64,000 nt of DNA from Stenotrophomonas oahuensis (lineage in GTDB: Bacteria > Pseudomonadota > Gammaproteobacteria > Xanthomonadales > Xanthomonadaceae): contig NZ_CP115541.1 of NCBI RefSeq assembly GCF_031834595.1, forward strand, positions 558,001 through 622,000, written 5' to 3'. The first letter of the stretch is position 1. Each line of letters begins with the position of its first letter. Position numbers and translations under genes: made by a program. The notes beneath the pieces were generated by a model. It was not told the origin of the DNA, searched no databases, and saw nothing but the letters and a program-made list of their open reading frames with translations. This document shows positions 42,485-51,572 of this stretch, piece by piece.

Positions 42485-44932
42485 ATGTCCCGCCCGTCCG
42501 CGTCACGCCTTGGCCTTGCCATTGCCCTGGTCCTTCCCGCTCCCCTGCTGGCCCAGGACCTTCACGCGCAGGACGCGCCGGCTTCGGCCACCACGCTGGA
42601 CACGGTGATCGTCACCGGTACCCGCGCCATTGACCGCACCGTGCTGGAATCCACCTCACCGGTGGACGTGCTCACCGCTGAGGACATCCGCAAGGCCGGC
42701 GTGGTCAACGGCGAACTCGGCAGCGCCCTGCAGACCCTGCTGCCGTCGTTCAACTTCCCGCGCCAGTCCAACTCCGGTGGTGCCGACCATGTGCGCGCCG
42801 CGCAGCTGCGCGGTCTTTCGCCCGACCAGGTACTGGTGCTGGTGAACGGCAAGCGCCGCCACACCAGCGCGCTGGTCAATACCGACAGCAAGATCGGCAA
42901 GGGCACCACGCCGGTGGACTTCAACTCGATTCCGGTCAGCGCGATCTCGCGCATCGAAGTGCTGCGCGACGGTGCCGGCGCGCTGTATGGTTCCGATGCG
43001 GTGGCCGGGGTCATCAATGTGATCCTCGACAACGCGCCCGAAGGCGGTGCGATTGAAGCCAGCTTCGGCGCGCACCACACCGACCTGAAGCCGATTGACC
43101 GCACCATTACCGACGGCCAGACCAGCTTCTTCAGCGCCAAGGTCGGCACCGGGCTCGGTGACAACGGCGGCTTCCTGCGTGTGGGTCTGGAACTTAAGAA
43201 CCGCGAAGGCACCAACCGCGCCGGCTTCGACCAGATTCCGCCGTGGGACCAGAGCGACACCAACCTTGCCCTGCAGGGCCAGCGCAACTACGTGCTGGGC
43301 GATGGCAAGACCAAGGATCTGAACGCCTGGATCAACAGCGAACTGCCGTTCGGTGAGACCTCGAAGTTCTACTTCTTCAGCACCTTCAACCAGCGCGACA
43401 GTGAAGGCGCGAACTACTTCCGCTACCCCGACAGCGATGCCAACTGGACAGAGGTCTATCCGAACGGCTACCGCCCGATTTCGGAAGGCGAGAACCGTGA
43501 CGTGCAGGCCGTGGCCGGCGCGAAGGGCCAATGGGGCGAATGGAACTACGACGCCAGCCTGGACTACGGCTTCAACACCTTCACCTACCGCCTGCGCAAT
43601 TCGCTCAACGCCTCGCTGGGCCCGACCAGCCCGACCACGTTCAAGACCGGCGACTACCGCAATGAACTGACCGTGGGCAACTTCGACCTGGGCCGGGTGT
43701 TCACCCAGGGCAACAACAGCCACAGCCTGGGCCTGGGCCTGGAAGCGCGCCGCGACCACTACCAGACCCGTCCGGGCGATGCAGCCAGCTACGCCGCGGG
43801 CCCGTACACCGACCGCCCGACCGGTTCGCAGGCCGGCGGAGGCTTGACCCCGCAGGATGCCACCTCGCTCTCGCGCGATGTCGCCAGCGCGTACGCCAGC
43901 CTGTCCAGCACCTTCGGTGACCACTTCTCCAGCGACCTGGCCGCACGCTATGAGCACAGCGACGACTACGGCGGCGAGCTGACCGGCAAGTTGGGCCTGC
44001 GTTATGAGTTCACCCCGGCGTTCGCGCTGCGCGGTGCCATCTCCAACAACTTCCGCGCGCCGTCACTGGCACAGATCGGCTATGAATCCACCTCCACCGG
44101 GTACAACGCTGCCGGCCAGCTGGTGCAGGGCCGCACCCTGTCGGTGAACAACCCGATTGCCCGTGGCCTGGGTGCCACCGACCTGAAGCCGGAAAAGTCG
44201 ATCAACACCAGCCTGGGCTTCACCAGCCGCATCGGTGACCACTTCGATGTGTCGCTGGACTTCTACCAGATCGATATCGATGACCGCATTGCGCTGTCGG
44301 AAAGCATCACCGGTGATGCACTGACCGACTACGTGCAGCAGCAGTTCGGCGTGGCGGGTCTGCAGAGCGCCAGCTTCTTCGTCAATGCCGCCGACACCCG
44401 CACCCGCGGCGCGGAACTGGTGAGCAACTGGCGGCAGTCGCTGGGCGGCGGTGAGCTGGTGCTGACCGGCACCTACGCCTACAACAAGACCACGCTGAAG
44501 AACGTGCTGGCCACGCCGGCCAACCTGCTTGCACTCGACCCGGACTACGTGCTGTTTGGCCTGGAGGAAACCAACACGCTGACCGATGCCACCCCGCGTA
44601 CGCGCGGTTCGCTGGCGGCGGCATGGAACAATGACCGCTGGGCGCTCAACAGCCGCTTGACCCGCTACGGCAGCGCCACGCGGGTGTTCAACTTCGGTGA
44701 CGGTTACATTCCGCGCCAGACCTATGGCGCGGAATGGCAGCTGGACGCGGAAGTGGAGTTCAAGATCACCCCGCAGTGGAGCGTGGCGCTGGGTGGTCAG
44801 AACCTGACCGACAATTACTCGGACCTGTCCAACGAGGACATCTATTACTTCGGCAACCTGCCGTATGACGTGTTGTCGCCGATTGGCAGCAATGGTGCCT
44901 ATTATTACGGGCGCGTGCGGTATACGTTCTGA
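42485..44932 (+). CDS. TonB-dependent outer membrane receptor
   Basis: 815 residues from ATG 42485 with GGAG 6 bp upstream; the frame is open for 480 bp more upstream, but that part is REP and antisense to the lipoprotein gene. Signal peptide (MSRPSASRLGLAIALVLPAP to LAQ), TonB-box-like LDTVIVTGTR, plug (QLRGLSPDQVLVLVNGKRRH, VLRDGAGALYGSDAVAGVIN), barrel ending YYYGRVRYTF. It is a clear paralogue of the 20709 receptor, but the extracellular loops differ, so a different ligand is likely. Confidence 0.92.
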   Translation: MSRPSASRLGLAIALVLPAPLLAQDLHAQDAPASATTLDTVIVTGTRAIDRTVLESTSPVDVLTAEDIRKAGVVNGELGSALQTLLPSFNFPRQSNSGGADHVRAAQLRGLSPDQVLVLVNGKRRHTSALVNTDSKIGKGTTPVDFNSIPVSAISRIEVLRDGAGALYGSDAVAGVINVILDNAPEGGAIEASFGAHHTDLKPIDRTITDGQTSFFSAKVGTGLGDNGGFLRVGLELKNREGTNRAGFDQIPPWDQSDTNLALQGQRNYVLGDGKTKDLNAWINSELPFGETSKFYFFSTFNQRDSEGANYFRYPDSDANWTEVYPNGYRPISEGENRDVQAVAGAKGQWGEWNYDASLDYGFNTFTYRLRNSLNASLGPTSPTTFKTGDYRNELTVGNFDLGRVFTQGNNSHSLGLGLEARRDHYQTRPGDAASYAAGPYTDRPTGSQAGGGLTPQDATSLSRDVASAYASLSSTFGDHFSSDLAARYEHSDDYGGELTGKLGLRYEFTPAFALRGAISNNFRAPSLAQIGYESTSTGYNAAGQLVQGRTLSVNNPIARGLGATDLKPEKSINTSLGFTSRIGDHFDVSLDFYQIDIDDRIALSESITGDALTDYVQQQFGVAGLQSASFFVNAADTRTRGAELVSNWRQSLGGGELVLTGTYAYNKTTLKNVLATPANLLALDPDYVLFGLEETNTLTDATPRTRGSLAAAWNNDRWALNSRLTRYGSATRVFNFGDGYIPRQTYGAEWQLDAEVEFKITPQWSVALGGQNLTDNYSDLSNEDIYYFGNLPYDVLSPIGSNGAYYYGRVRYTF

Positions 44933-44937
44933 TCCCC

Positions 44938-44998
44938 GGTGACGACCAACGGTCGTCACCTACCGATGATCCGGTAGCGCCCGACCGTTGGTCGGGCG
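44938..44998. repeat. GTAG-type REP pair
   Basis: Inverted palindromes at 44938-44964 (around GACGACCAACGGTCGTC) and 44973-44998 (around CCCGACCGTTGGTCGGG) following the receptor gene; they may act as an mRNA 3'-end stabiliser. Confidence 0.85.
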
Positions 44999-45094
44999 GC
45001 GGCGCAACGCGCCGTGAACCCGCGGCAACCGGACGCCATCGGGATGTGGTTGTCATTACCCGACAATCACATCCGCGCTGGCATGTTGGCTTCC

Positions 45095-45862
45095 ATGGCC
45101 AACGACTTCCCCCAACGTCCGCCGCCGCCACTGCTGGACGATGCCTGCGCGCTGTTCCTGGACGTGGACGGCACCCTGATCGAATTTGCCGACGACCCCG
45201 AGGCAGTGCGCCTGCTGCCCGAGGTACGCGAGGCGATCGGACGCATCAGTGACCGGCTCGAAGGCGCGGTCGCGCTGATCAGCGGCCGACCGCTGGAGCA
45301 GCTGGATACGCTGTTCGCTCCGCTGCGACTGCCCGCCGCCGGCCTGCATGGCCACGAACTGCGCACCCATCCCACGCTCGATCCGCCCGCGCATGATGCG
45401 GCCGACGACAGCAACACCAGCACCTGGCTGCACGCCGTACACCAGCAGGCGATGCGCTTCGCGCACGGCCATCCTGGCGTGCTGGTGGAAGACAAGGGCC
45501 GCAGCCTGGCCCTGCACTGGCGCGGCGCGCCGCACGCCGGCACCGAGGTGCAGCAATTTGCTGAACGCCACATCCGTGGACACAGCGGCTATCGCCTGCA
45601 ACCGGGCGACCATGTGGTCGAGTTCGTGCCCGTGGGCAGCGACAAGGGCCGCGCCATCCGCCAGCTGATGCAGCACACCCCGTTCCGCGGGCGCGTGCCG
45701 GTATTCCTGGGCGACGACCTCACCGACGAATATGGCTTCGATGCCGCCAACACCCTGCACGGCTGGAGCGTGCTGGTGGGTGCGCGCGAACCCAGCGCAG
45801 CGGTGTTCGCCCTGCCGCAGATCCGCAACGTGCATGGCTGGCTGCGCGAGAACGCTTACTGA
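45095..45862 (+). CDS. otsB: Trehalose-6-phosphate phosphatase OtsB
   Basis: 255 residues from MANDFPQRPPPPLLDDA; an in-frame ATG at 45083 is equally possible because neither has a strong RBS. HAD superfamily: ALFLDVDGTLIEFADDPEAV with the nucleophile Asp pair, ALISGRPLEQLD, and FLGDDLTDEYGFDAAN. It removes phosphate from trehalose-6-phosphate made by OtsA two genes downstream. First gene of the otsB-GH15-otsA unit, 17 bp before the next gene. Confidence 0.93.
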   Translation: MANDFPQRPPPPLLDDACALFLDVDGTLIEFADDPEAVRLLPEVREAIGRISDRLEGAVALISGRPLEQLDTLFAPLRLPAAGLHGHELRTHPTLDPPAHDAADDSNTSTWLHAVHQQAMRFAHGHPGVLVEDKGRSLALHWRGAPHAGTEVQQFAERHIRGHSGYRLQPGDHVVEFVPVGSDKGRAIRQLMQHTPFRGRVPVFLGDDLTDEYGFDAANTLHGWSVLVGAREPSAAVFALPQIRNVHGWLRENAY

Positions 45863-45879
45863 AACTGGAAATCCCCCGC

Positions 45880-47661
45880 ATGAGTGAACCCAATCTTGAC
45901 CTGGGCGTGGTCGGCAACGGCAGTTTCGGTGCGCTGATTGACCGCCACGGCCGCGTCGTCTGGAGCTGCCTGCCGACCTTCGACGGCGACCCTACGTTCT
46001 GCGCGCTGCTGCAGCCCAACGCCCAGGAAGGTGGCGATTTCGCCATCGAGCTGGAAGACATGACCGGCAGCGAGCAGCAGTACCTGACCAACACCGCCAT
46101 TCTGCGCACCGTGCTGTATGACAAACACGGTGGCGCGCTGGAGATCATCGACTTCGCGCCACGCTGGCGAAACAACGACCGTTTCTACCGACCGGTCAGC
46201 CTGATCCGCCAGGTACGCCCGCTCAAGGGCAGCCCGCGCATCATCGTGCGCGCCCGTCCGCTGGCCAACTGGGGTGCGGACGTGCCCGACGCCACCTGGG
46301 GCAGCAACCACATCCGCTGGGTGCTGCCTGACCACGTGCTGCGCCTGACCACCGACGTGCCGCTGCGCTTCGTCCGCGACCAGCTGCCGTTCGTGCTCAA
46401 CCACCCCGTGCACCTGGTGCTGGGCGTGGATGAAACCCTGACCCGCTCGATCAGCGGCTATGTGCAGGAAGCCTTCCAGCGCACCCGCGACTACTGGCGA
46501 GAATGGGTGCGTTACCTGTCCATTCCACTGGAATGGCAGGACGCGGTGATCCGCAGCGCCATCACCCTGAAACTGTGCCAGTACGAAGACAGCGGCGCGA
46601 TCATCGCCGCCATGACCACCTCCATTCCGGAAGCGCCGGGCAGCATCCGCAACTGGGACTACCGCTACTGCTGGCTGCGCGATGCGGCGTTCGTGGTGCG
46701 TGCGCTCAACCGCCTGGGTGCGACCCGCACCATGGAGCAGTTCCTGGGCTACATCTTCAACCTGGCTACCGCCGACGGCAGCCTGCAGCCGCTGTACGGC
46801 ATTGGCTTCGAGGCCAAGCTGGATGAACACGAAGTGGCCACGCTGGACGGCTACCGCGGCATGGGCCCGGTGCGTCGGGGCAACCTGGCCTGGGTGCAGC
46901 GCCAGCACGATGTCTACGGCAGCGTGGTGCTGGCCTCGACCCAGCTGTTCTTCGACCAGCGCCTGCAGGACCCGGGTGACACCCACACCTTCGCGCGGCT
47001 GGAACCGCTGGGCGAACAGGCGTTCGCGCTGCACGACGTGCCCGATGCCGGGCTGTGGGAGTTCCGGGGCCGCACGGAGGTGCACACCTACACCAGCGCG
47101 ATGTGCTGGGCCGCGTGCGATCGCCTGTGCAAGATCGCGGTGCGCCTGAAGCTGGACGAACGCGCAACGTACTGGCGCGACCGCGCCAACGTCATGCATG
47201 CACGCATCCTGCGCGAGGCCTGGAGCGAGGACCTCGGCCATTTCACCGACACCTTCGGCGGGCATCGGCTGGATGCGTCGTTGCTGCTGCTGGCGGACAT
47301 CGGCTTCATCGAGGCCGACGATGCCCGCTTCGTCGCTACCGTGGATGCCATCGGCCGCGACCTCAAGCACGGCAACGCACTGTACCGCTACGTGGCCCCG
47401 GATGACTTCGGCGAGCCGGAAACCAGCTTCACCATCTGCACGTTCTGGTACATCGATGCGCTGGCCGCAATCGGTCGCCTCGACGAGGCCCGCGAGATGT
47501 TCGAGATGCTGCTGGAGCGCCGCAATCATCTGGGCCTGCTGTCCGAAGACCTGGCCTTCGACAATGGCGAGGCCTGGGGCAACTTCCCCCAGACCTATTC
47601 GCACGTGGGCCTGATCACCGCCGCGATGCGACTGTCGCGCAGCTGGCAGGAAGCCTCATGA
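45880..47661 (+). CDS. Glycoside hydrolase family 15 protein (glucoamylase/trehalase-like)
   Basis: 593 residues, no signal peptide, so cytosolic. N-terminal beta-sandwich (DLGVVGNGSFGALIDRHGRV VWSCLPTFD) and an (alpha/alpha)6 barrel with the family hallmark IRNWDYRYCWLRDAAF; acidic residues in ALYRYVAPDDFGEPETSF and HLGLLSEDLAFD are candidate catalytic positions. Bacterial GH15 members hydrolyse alpha-glucosides, and some are trehalases. Location inside the trehalose operon, with its stop overlapping the otsA start (ATGA), suggests trehalose turnover or release of glucose from a related glucan. Confidence 0.88.
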   Translation: MSEPNLDLGVVGNGSFGALIDRHGRVVWSCLPTFDGDPTFCALLQPNAQEGGDFAIELEDMTGSEQQYLTNTAILRTVLYDKHGGALEIIDFAPRWRNNDRFYRPVSLIRQVRPLKGSPRIIVRARPLANWGADVPDATWGSNHIRWVLPDHVLRLTTDVPLRFVRDQLPFVLNHPVHLVLGVDETLTRSISGYVQEAFQRTRDYWREWVRYLSIPLEWQDAVIRSAITLKLCQYEDSGAIIAAMTTSIPEAPGSIRNWDYRYCWLRDAAFVVRALNRLGATRTMEQFLGYIFNLATADGSLQPLYGIGFEAKLDEHEVATLDGYRGMGPVRRGNLAWVQRQHDVYGSVVLASTQLFFDQRLQDPGDTHTFARLEPLGEQAFALHDVPDAGLWEFRGRTEVHTYTSAMCWAACDRLCKIAVRLKLDERATYWRDRANVMHARILREAWSEDLGHFTDTFGGHRLDASLLLLADIGFIEADDARFVATVDAIGRDLKHGNALYRYVAPDDFGEPETSFTICTFWYIDALAAIGRLDEAREMFEMLLERRNHLGLLSEDLAFDNGEAWGNFPQTYSHVGLITAAMRLSRSWQEAS

Positions 47662-49025
47662 GCCGGCTGGTGGTGGTCTCCAACCGGGTGGCGGTGCCCG
47701 GGCAATCGATCTCCGGTGGGCTGGCGGTGGGCCTGCAGGCCGCGCTGCAGGAGCGCGGTGGGCTGTGGTTCGGCTGGAGCGGCAAGTCGGTCAAGGAAGC
47801 CAGCGGTGCCGTGCATGAACAGACCGAAGGCGACATCCGCTACGTGACGCTGGACCTCAACAAGCGTGACGTGGACGGCTACTACAACGGCTTCGCCAAC
47901 CGCACACTGTGGCCCCTGCTGCATTTCCGCCTGGATCTGGTGGACTACGACCGCGCCACCCGCGAGACCTATCGCCGGGTCAACGCGTTGTTTGCCGAGA
48001 AGCTGGCCCCGCTGCTGCGCGAAGACGACGTGGTGTGGATCCACGACTACCACCTGATTCCGTTAGGCGCGCTGCTGCGCGAGCGCGGCATTGGCTGCCG
48101 CATCGGCTTCTTCCTGCACGTGCCCATGCCCTCGGCCGACCTGCTGCAGGCCATGCCCGACCACCTGCGGTTGTTCTCCAGCCTCTACGCCTACGATCTG
48201 GTTGGCTTCCAGACCCAGCGCGACGCCGACCGCTTCCAGTCCTATGTGCGCCTGTTCGGCGGCGGCCAGGTGGTGGATGGCGGGCTGCTGCAGGCACCGG
48301 GCGGACGCCAGTTCCGCGCGGCGGCGTTCCCGATCGGCATCGATACCGCCCAGATCGAGCGGCTGGCCAGGGCCGGGGCCAGCAAACCGGCCGTGCGTGA
48401 TCTGCGCAACAGCCTGCGCGACCGACAGTTGGCGATTGGCGTGGACCGGCTGGACTATTCTAAGGGCCTGCCCGAGCGTTTCCTGGGCTTTGAACGCTAT
48501 CTGCAGCGACACCCCGACCAGCGCGGCAGCCTGACCTATCTGCAGATCGCTCCGGTCTCGCGGGGCGATGTGACCGAGTACCGGCAGCTGCGCAGCCAGC
48601 TGGAACAGACCGCCGGCCACATCAACGGGGGCTATGCCGAACCGGACTGGACGCCGTTGCGCTATGTGAACCAGAACTTCGCGCATGCCACGCTGACCGG
48701 CTTCTACCGCGCCGCCGCGGTCGGGCTGGTGACGCCGCTGCGCGATGGCATGAACCTGGTCGCCAAGGAGTACGTGGCCTCGCAGGACCCGGACGACCCC
48801 GGCGTGCTGGTGCTGTCACTGCTGGCCGGTGCCGCCGACGAGCTCAAGCAGGCGCTGCTGGTGAACCCGCACGACCTGGACGGCGTCGCCGATGCCATCG
48901 CCACGGCCGCGACCATGCCGCTGCACAAGCGCAAGGAGCGCTGGAACGCGATGATGGACCACCTGCGCGCCAACGACATCAACCAGTGGCGTCAACGCTA
49001 TCTGGAACAGCTCGAATTTGGATGA
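47658..49025 (+). CDS. otsA: Trehalose-6-phosphate synthase OtsA
   Basis: 455 residues, GT20. It transfers glucose from a nucleotide sugar to glucose-6-phosphate. Begins [13 protein letters not shown]; the glycine-rich loop [69 protein letters not shown] and [18 protein letters not shown] are all as in OtsA. ATGA overlap with the GH15 gene shows coupling. The HVPMP and [11 protein letters not shown] segments separate it from the GgpPS in this window. Confidence 0.95.
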   Translation: MSRLVVVSNRVAVPGQSISGGLAVGLQAALQERGGLWFGWSGKSVKEASGAVHEQTEGDIRYVTLDLNKRDVDGYYNGFANRTLWPLLHFRLDLVDYDRATRETYRRVNALFAEKLAPLLREDDVVWIHDYHLIPLGALLRERGIGCRIGFFLHVPMPSADLLQAMPDHLRLFSSLYAYDLVGFQTQRDADRFQSYVRLFGGGQVVDGGLLQAPGGRQFRAAAFPIGIDTAQIERLARAGASKPAVRDLRNSLRDRQLAIGVDRLDYSKGLPERFLGFERYLQRHPDQRGSLTYLQIAPVSRGDVTEYRQLRSQLEQTAGHINGGYAEPDWTPLRYVNQNFAHATLTGFYRAAAVGLVTPLRDGMNLVAKEYVASQDPDDPGVLVLSLLAGAADELKQALLVNPHDLDGVADAIATAATMPLHKRKERWNAMMDHLRANDINQWRQRYLEQLEFG

Positions 49026-49324
49026 TTGCGACAGAATCGGGCGCGCAGCGGGTGTCGCTTTCAACCCGAAAACGACGCTTGAACTGCACCATTCGCTATT
49101 TGTAGGGCCGCCCACTCCTATGTCGCTTTTGACCCACCCGGGATGTCGCAACCCACGCGGTTGCGACGTCCAACCGCGATAGTCGGCCTAAATGACCGGC
49201 ATCTGCTGCCAATTCGCAATCTTTTTCACGACAAACTTTCATTTCGCGTTGACGAGCGGTTCCCACATTGACGTCGCAGAGCCCCTGCATGCCGCACGGG
49301 GCGATGCAACCGGGAACCTGATTG
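49026..49324. other. Gene-free interval between otsA and the OmpA-domain gene
   Basis: 299 bp with no convincing gene. It contains the 9-bp-arm inverted repeat at 49145-49167 and GTCGC-rich stretches (GTGTCGCTTTC, ATGTCGCTTTTG). It probably holds the promoter of the OmpA-domain gene; no clear -35/-10 pair was identified. Confidence 0.5.
49145..49167. promoter_or_regulatory. Perfect inverted repeat
   Basis: GTCGCAACC, 5-base loop CACGC, GGTTGCGAC. No T-run follows, so it is more likely an operator or RNA hairpin than a standard terminator. It lies 120 bp after otsA and 157 bp before the next gene. Confidence 0.45.
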
Positions 49325-50611
49325 ATGTCATTGCTCGACCCTTTCATTGAAGACACCGCCCTGCACATGGGACTGGGCCATCGTGCACGCCGCCTGGTGG
49401 AAGTGCTGGTCGACTACATCCGCAGCCTGCCGGGGGGCGTGGAGGGACTGCGCCAGCGCTTCGAGCAGGCCGGACTGGGCCACGAGTTCCCGGCCGGTGC
49501 GCCACCGCACCGCCTGCTGGCCAGCCAGTTCGAACGCATCGTCGGGCGCGCCCAACTGGTGGAGATGGCACGGCTTGCCGCGTTTCCGACCGGCATGTTC
49601 GCGGTGGTGGCGGCCGACCTGCTGCCGGGCCTGATCGACGTGCTGGAGCGTGAGGCGGCGGAGGCGGCCGTTGCGCCTGTCCCCGCCCGGGTGCCGCAGG
49701 TGGTGACGGCACCGCCGCGTTCGCTGCGTGGCGGTGCCTTACGCGGAGCCCTGTGGGTAGTGGTGGCCGGCGCGCTGCTGTGCCTGACGGGATGGATCCA
49801 CCAGAAAACCCGCGCGCCGGCCGGCACGATGGCCCAGGTCGCGGCCGTGGCCGCCGCAGAACGTCACCAGATGCCGCGCCTGACCCTGGTGGTCAAAGAC
49901 ACCGGCGTGGACGTGCGCGGTCGCCTGCCCAGCGAAGCGGACCGCCGCCGGGTATGGACCGCGCTGCTGGCCCAGTACGGCCAGGCCCGGGTCGGCGGGG
50001 ACATCCAGCGTGATCCGCAGACCCAGTCACCGCGCTGGCTGGATCGGCTGATCGCGGTGCTGCCTTCGCTGGACCACCCGGGGCTGGCGCTGTCGTTCAG
50101 CGGCGATGCGGTGAATGCCGATCTGGGCCGCCTGCCGGAAGCGGAGCGGGTGGCGGTCTCCGATGTGCTGCGGCGGGCATTCGGGCACCTGCCGGTCACC
50201 GGCCTGTGGGACCGCGGCCGGGTGGCGCTGGCGCAGCTGCCGGAAGCGCATGACCCGCCGCAGCTGGCCAAGGCGCTGAACAAGGGGATCGTGCGGTTTG
50301 AGCATAAGTCGCCGGTGCTGCGCGCCGACAGCATGGACACACTGCGCGCCAGTGCGCTGGCGATCCGCGCCGCCGGATCGCAGCTGCGGCTGGAGGTCGG
50401 CAGCCACACCGACAGCCTGGGCGGGTCGGACGCCAACCTGCGGCTGAGCCAGCAGCGCGCCGAAGCGGTGGTCGCCGAGCTGCGCGCCCTGGGCGTGCCG
50501 TCCAGCGTGCTGGTGCCGCGAGGTTACGGAGAAGACCATCCGGTGGCCGACAACCGCATGGAAGCCGGTCGCGAGCGCAACCGGCGGATTGTGTACACCG
50601 TGTTGCAGTGA
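49325..50611 (+). CDS. OmpA-domain envelope protein with DUF937-like N-terminus
   Basis: 428 residues from ATG 49325. Residues about 1-95 resemble the YidB/DUF937 helical domain (VEVLVDYIRSLPGGVEGLRQ, FEQAGLGHEF). A single transmembrane segment lies at about 136-156. The middle (about 180-300) may contain BON-like strands (LTLVVKDTGVDVRGRLPSEA). The C-terminal OmpA-like peptidoglycan-binding domain (about 315-428) has EVGSHTDSLGGSDANLRLSQ, RAEAVVAEL and ERNRRIVYTV. It is probably an inner-membrane-anchored protein that binds peptidoglycan. Confidence 0.8.
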   Translation: MSLLDPFIEDTALHMGLGHRARRLVEVLVDYIRSLPGGVEGLRQRFEQAGLGHEFPAGAPPHRLLASQFERIVGRAQLVEMARLAAFPTGMFAVVAADLLPGLIDVLEREAAEAAVAPVPARVPQVVTAPPRSLRGGALRGALWVVVAGALLCLTGWIHQKTRAPAGTMAQVAAVAAAERHQMPRLTLVVKDTGVDVRGRLPSEADRRRVWTALLAQYGQARVGGDIQRDPQTQSPRWLDRLIAVLPSLDHPGLALSFSGDAVNADLGRLPEAERVAVSDVLRRAFGHLPVTGLWDRGRVALAQLPEAHDPPQLAKALNKGIVRFEHKSPVLRADSMDTLRASALAIRAAGSQLRLEVGSHTDSLGGSDANLRLSQQRAEAVVAELRALGVPSSVLVPRGYGEDHPVADNRMEAGRERNRRIVYTVLQ

Positions 50612-50626
50612 CGGGCGGGCTGGGGG

Positions 50627-50782
50627 GACACGCATGGCGCATGTGCGTGCGCAGGATCATGGCTTTGACACGCATGGCGTGTCACTACGATCCTTGGTCG
50701 CCCGGGTTGGGGGTCGACCGGGTTGGGTGGGTCGGGCTACCTGTAGGGACACGCCATGCGTGTCCTCGCGGTGCCCAACCTG
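50627..50782. repeat. Cluster of GTAG-type REP elements
   Basis: Elements around GACACGCATGGCGTGTC at 50627-50703 and GACACGCCATGCGTGTC at 50740-50782. The stretch 50644-50700 is the exact inverted counterpart of 18598-18654 (57 bp). Confidence 0.85.
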
Positions 50783-50792
50783 TCCTCCGGGG

Positions 50793-51572
50793 TTACGGGG
50801 CCATCCACACCAACGTGGCCATCCGCCCGGTGCGCCGGTCACGCCGGTGCGAATAGAACCGCTGCGGTTCGGCAATGCTGCAGTACTGACCGCCACTGAT
50901 CGCGTCGGCCTCCAGCCCCGCCGCCTGCAGCCGCCGGCGCGCCAGCGCGTACAGATCGACCTTCCAGTGCCCAGGACGGGTGGCGTCAAACGCACTCACC
51001 GCCCCTTCGTCGATATCCACGAACGCGCGATACACATCCTCACCCACCTCGTAATGCGCGGGCCCGGCAGCCGGCCCCAGCCACGCCTGCAGTCCCGACG
51101 CCGGCGTGCGCATCGCCGCCACGGTGGCCTCCAGCATGCCGTCGGCCAGCCCGCGCCAACCGGCATGGGCCGCGCCGACCTCGCTGCCATCGCGTGCGGC
51201 AAACGCCACCGGCAGGCAGTCGGCGGTCAGGATCGCCAGCACCACGCCCGGCACCGAGGTCACCGCGGCATCGGCGGTGGGCTCCACGTCCACGCCCTGC
51301 GCAGTGGGCGGGGCATCGAAACGCAGCACCCCCGTGCCGTGCACCTGGCGTAGCCAGTGCGGGGCGGACGGCAACGCCAGGCCGGGCACCAGCAGGTCGC
51401 GGTTGCGCTGCACCTGCGCCGGGTCATCCCCATCGGCGGCGTAGCGGTTGCCCATGTTGAACTGGTCGAACGGTGGCAGCGAACCGCCTGCGCCGTAGCG
51501 CAGCGTGGTGACCGCCCGCACCCCGGGGGGCGCGGGCCAGTCGGCCGGCAGTACCGGAACCGTGGGCTGCAT
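50793..51572 (-). CDS. pgeF: Peptidoglycan editing factor PgeF (YfiH family)
   Basis: 259 residues, multicopper-laccase-like DUF152 family. Metal-site motifs: LRQVHGTGVLRFD, LTADCLPVAFAARDG and GAAHAGWRGLADGML. Known members edit UDP-MurNAc-L-Ser errors in peptidoglycan precursors, and related proteins act on purine nucleosides. Its start overlaps the rluD stop by one base (TGATG), the typical rluD-pgeF coupling. Confidence 0.92.
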   Translation of the reverse strand: MQPTVPVLPADWPAPPGVRAVTTLRYGAGGSLPPFDQFNMGNRYAADGDDPAQVQRNRDLLVPGLALPSAPHWLRQVHGTGVLRFDAPPTAQGVDVEPTADAAVTSVPGVVLAILTADCLPVAFAARDGSEVGAAHAGWRGLADGMLEATVAAMRTPASGLQAWLGPAAGPAHYEVGEDVYRAFVDIDEGAVSAFDATRPGHWKVDLYALARRRLQAAGLEADAISGGQYCSIAEPQRFYSHRRDRRTGRMATLVWMAP

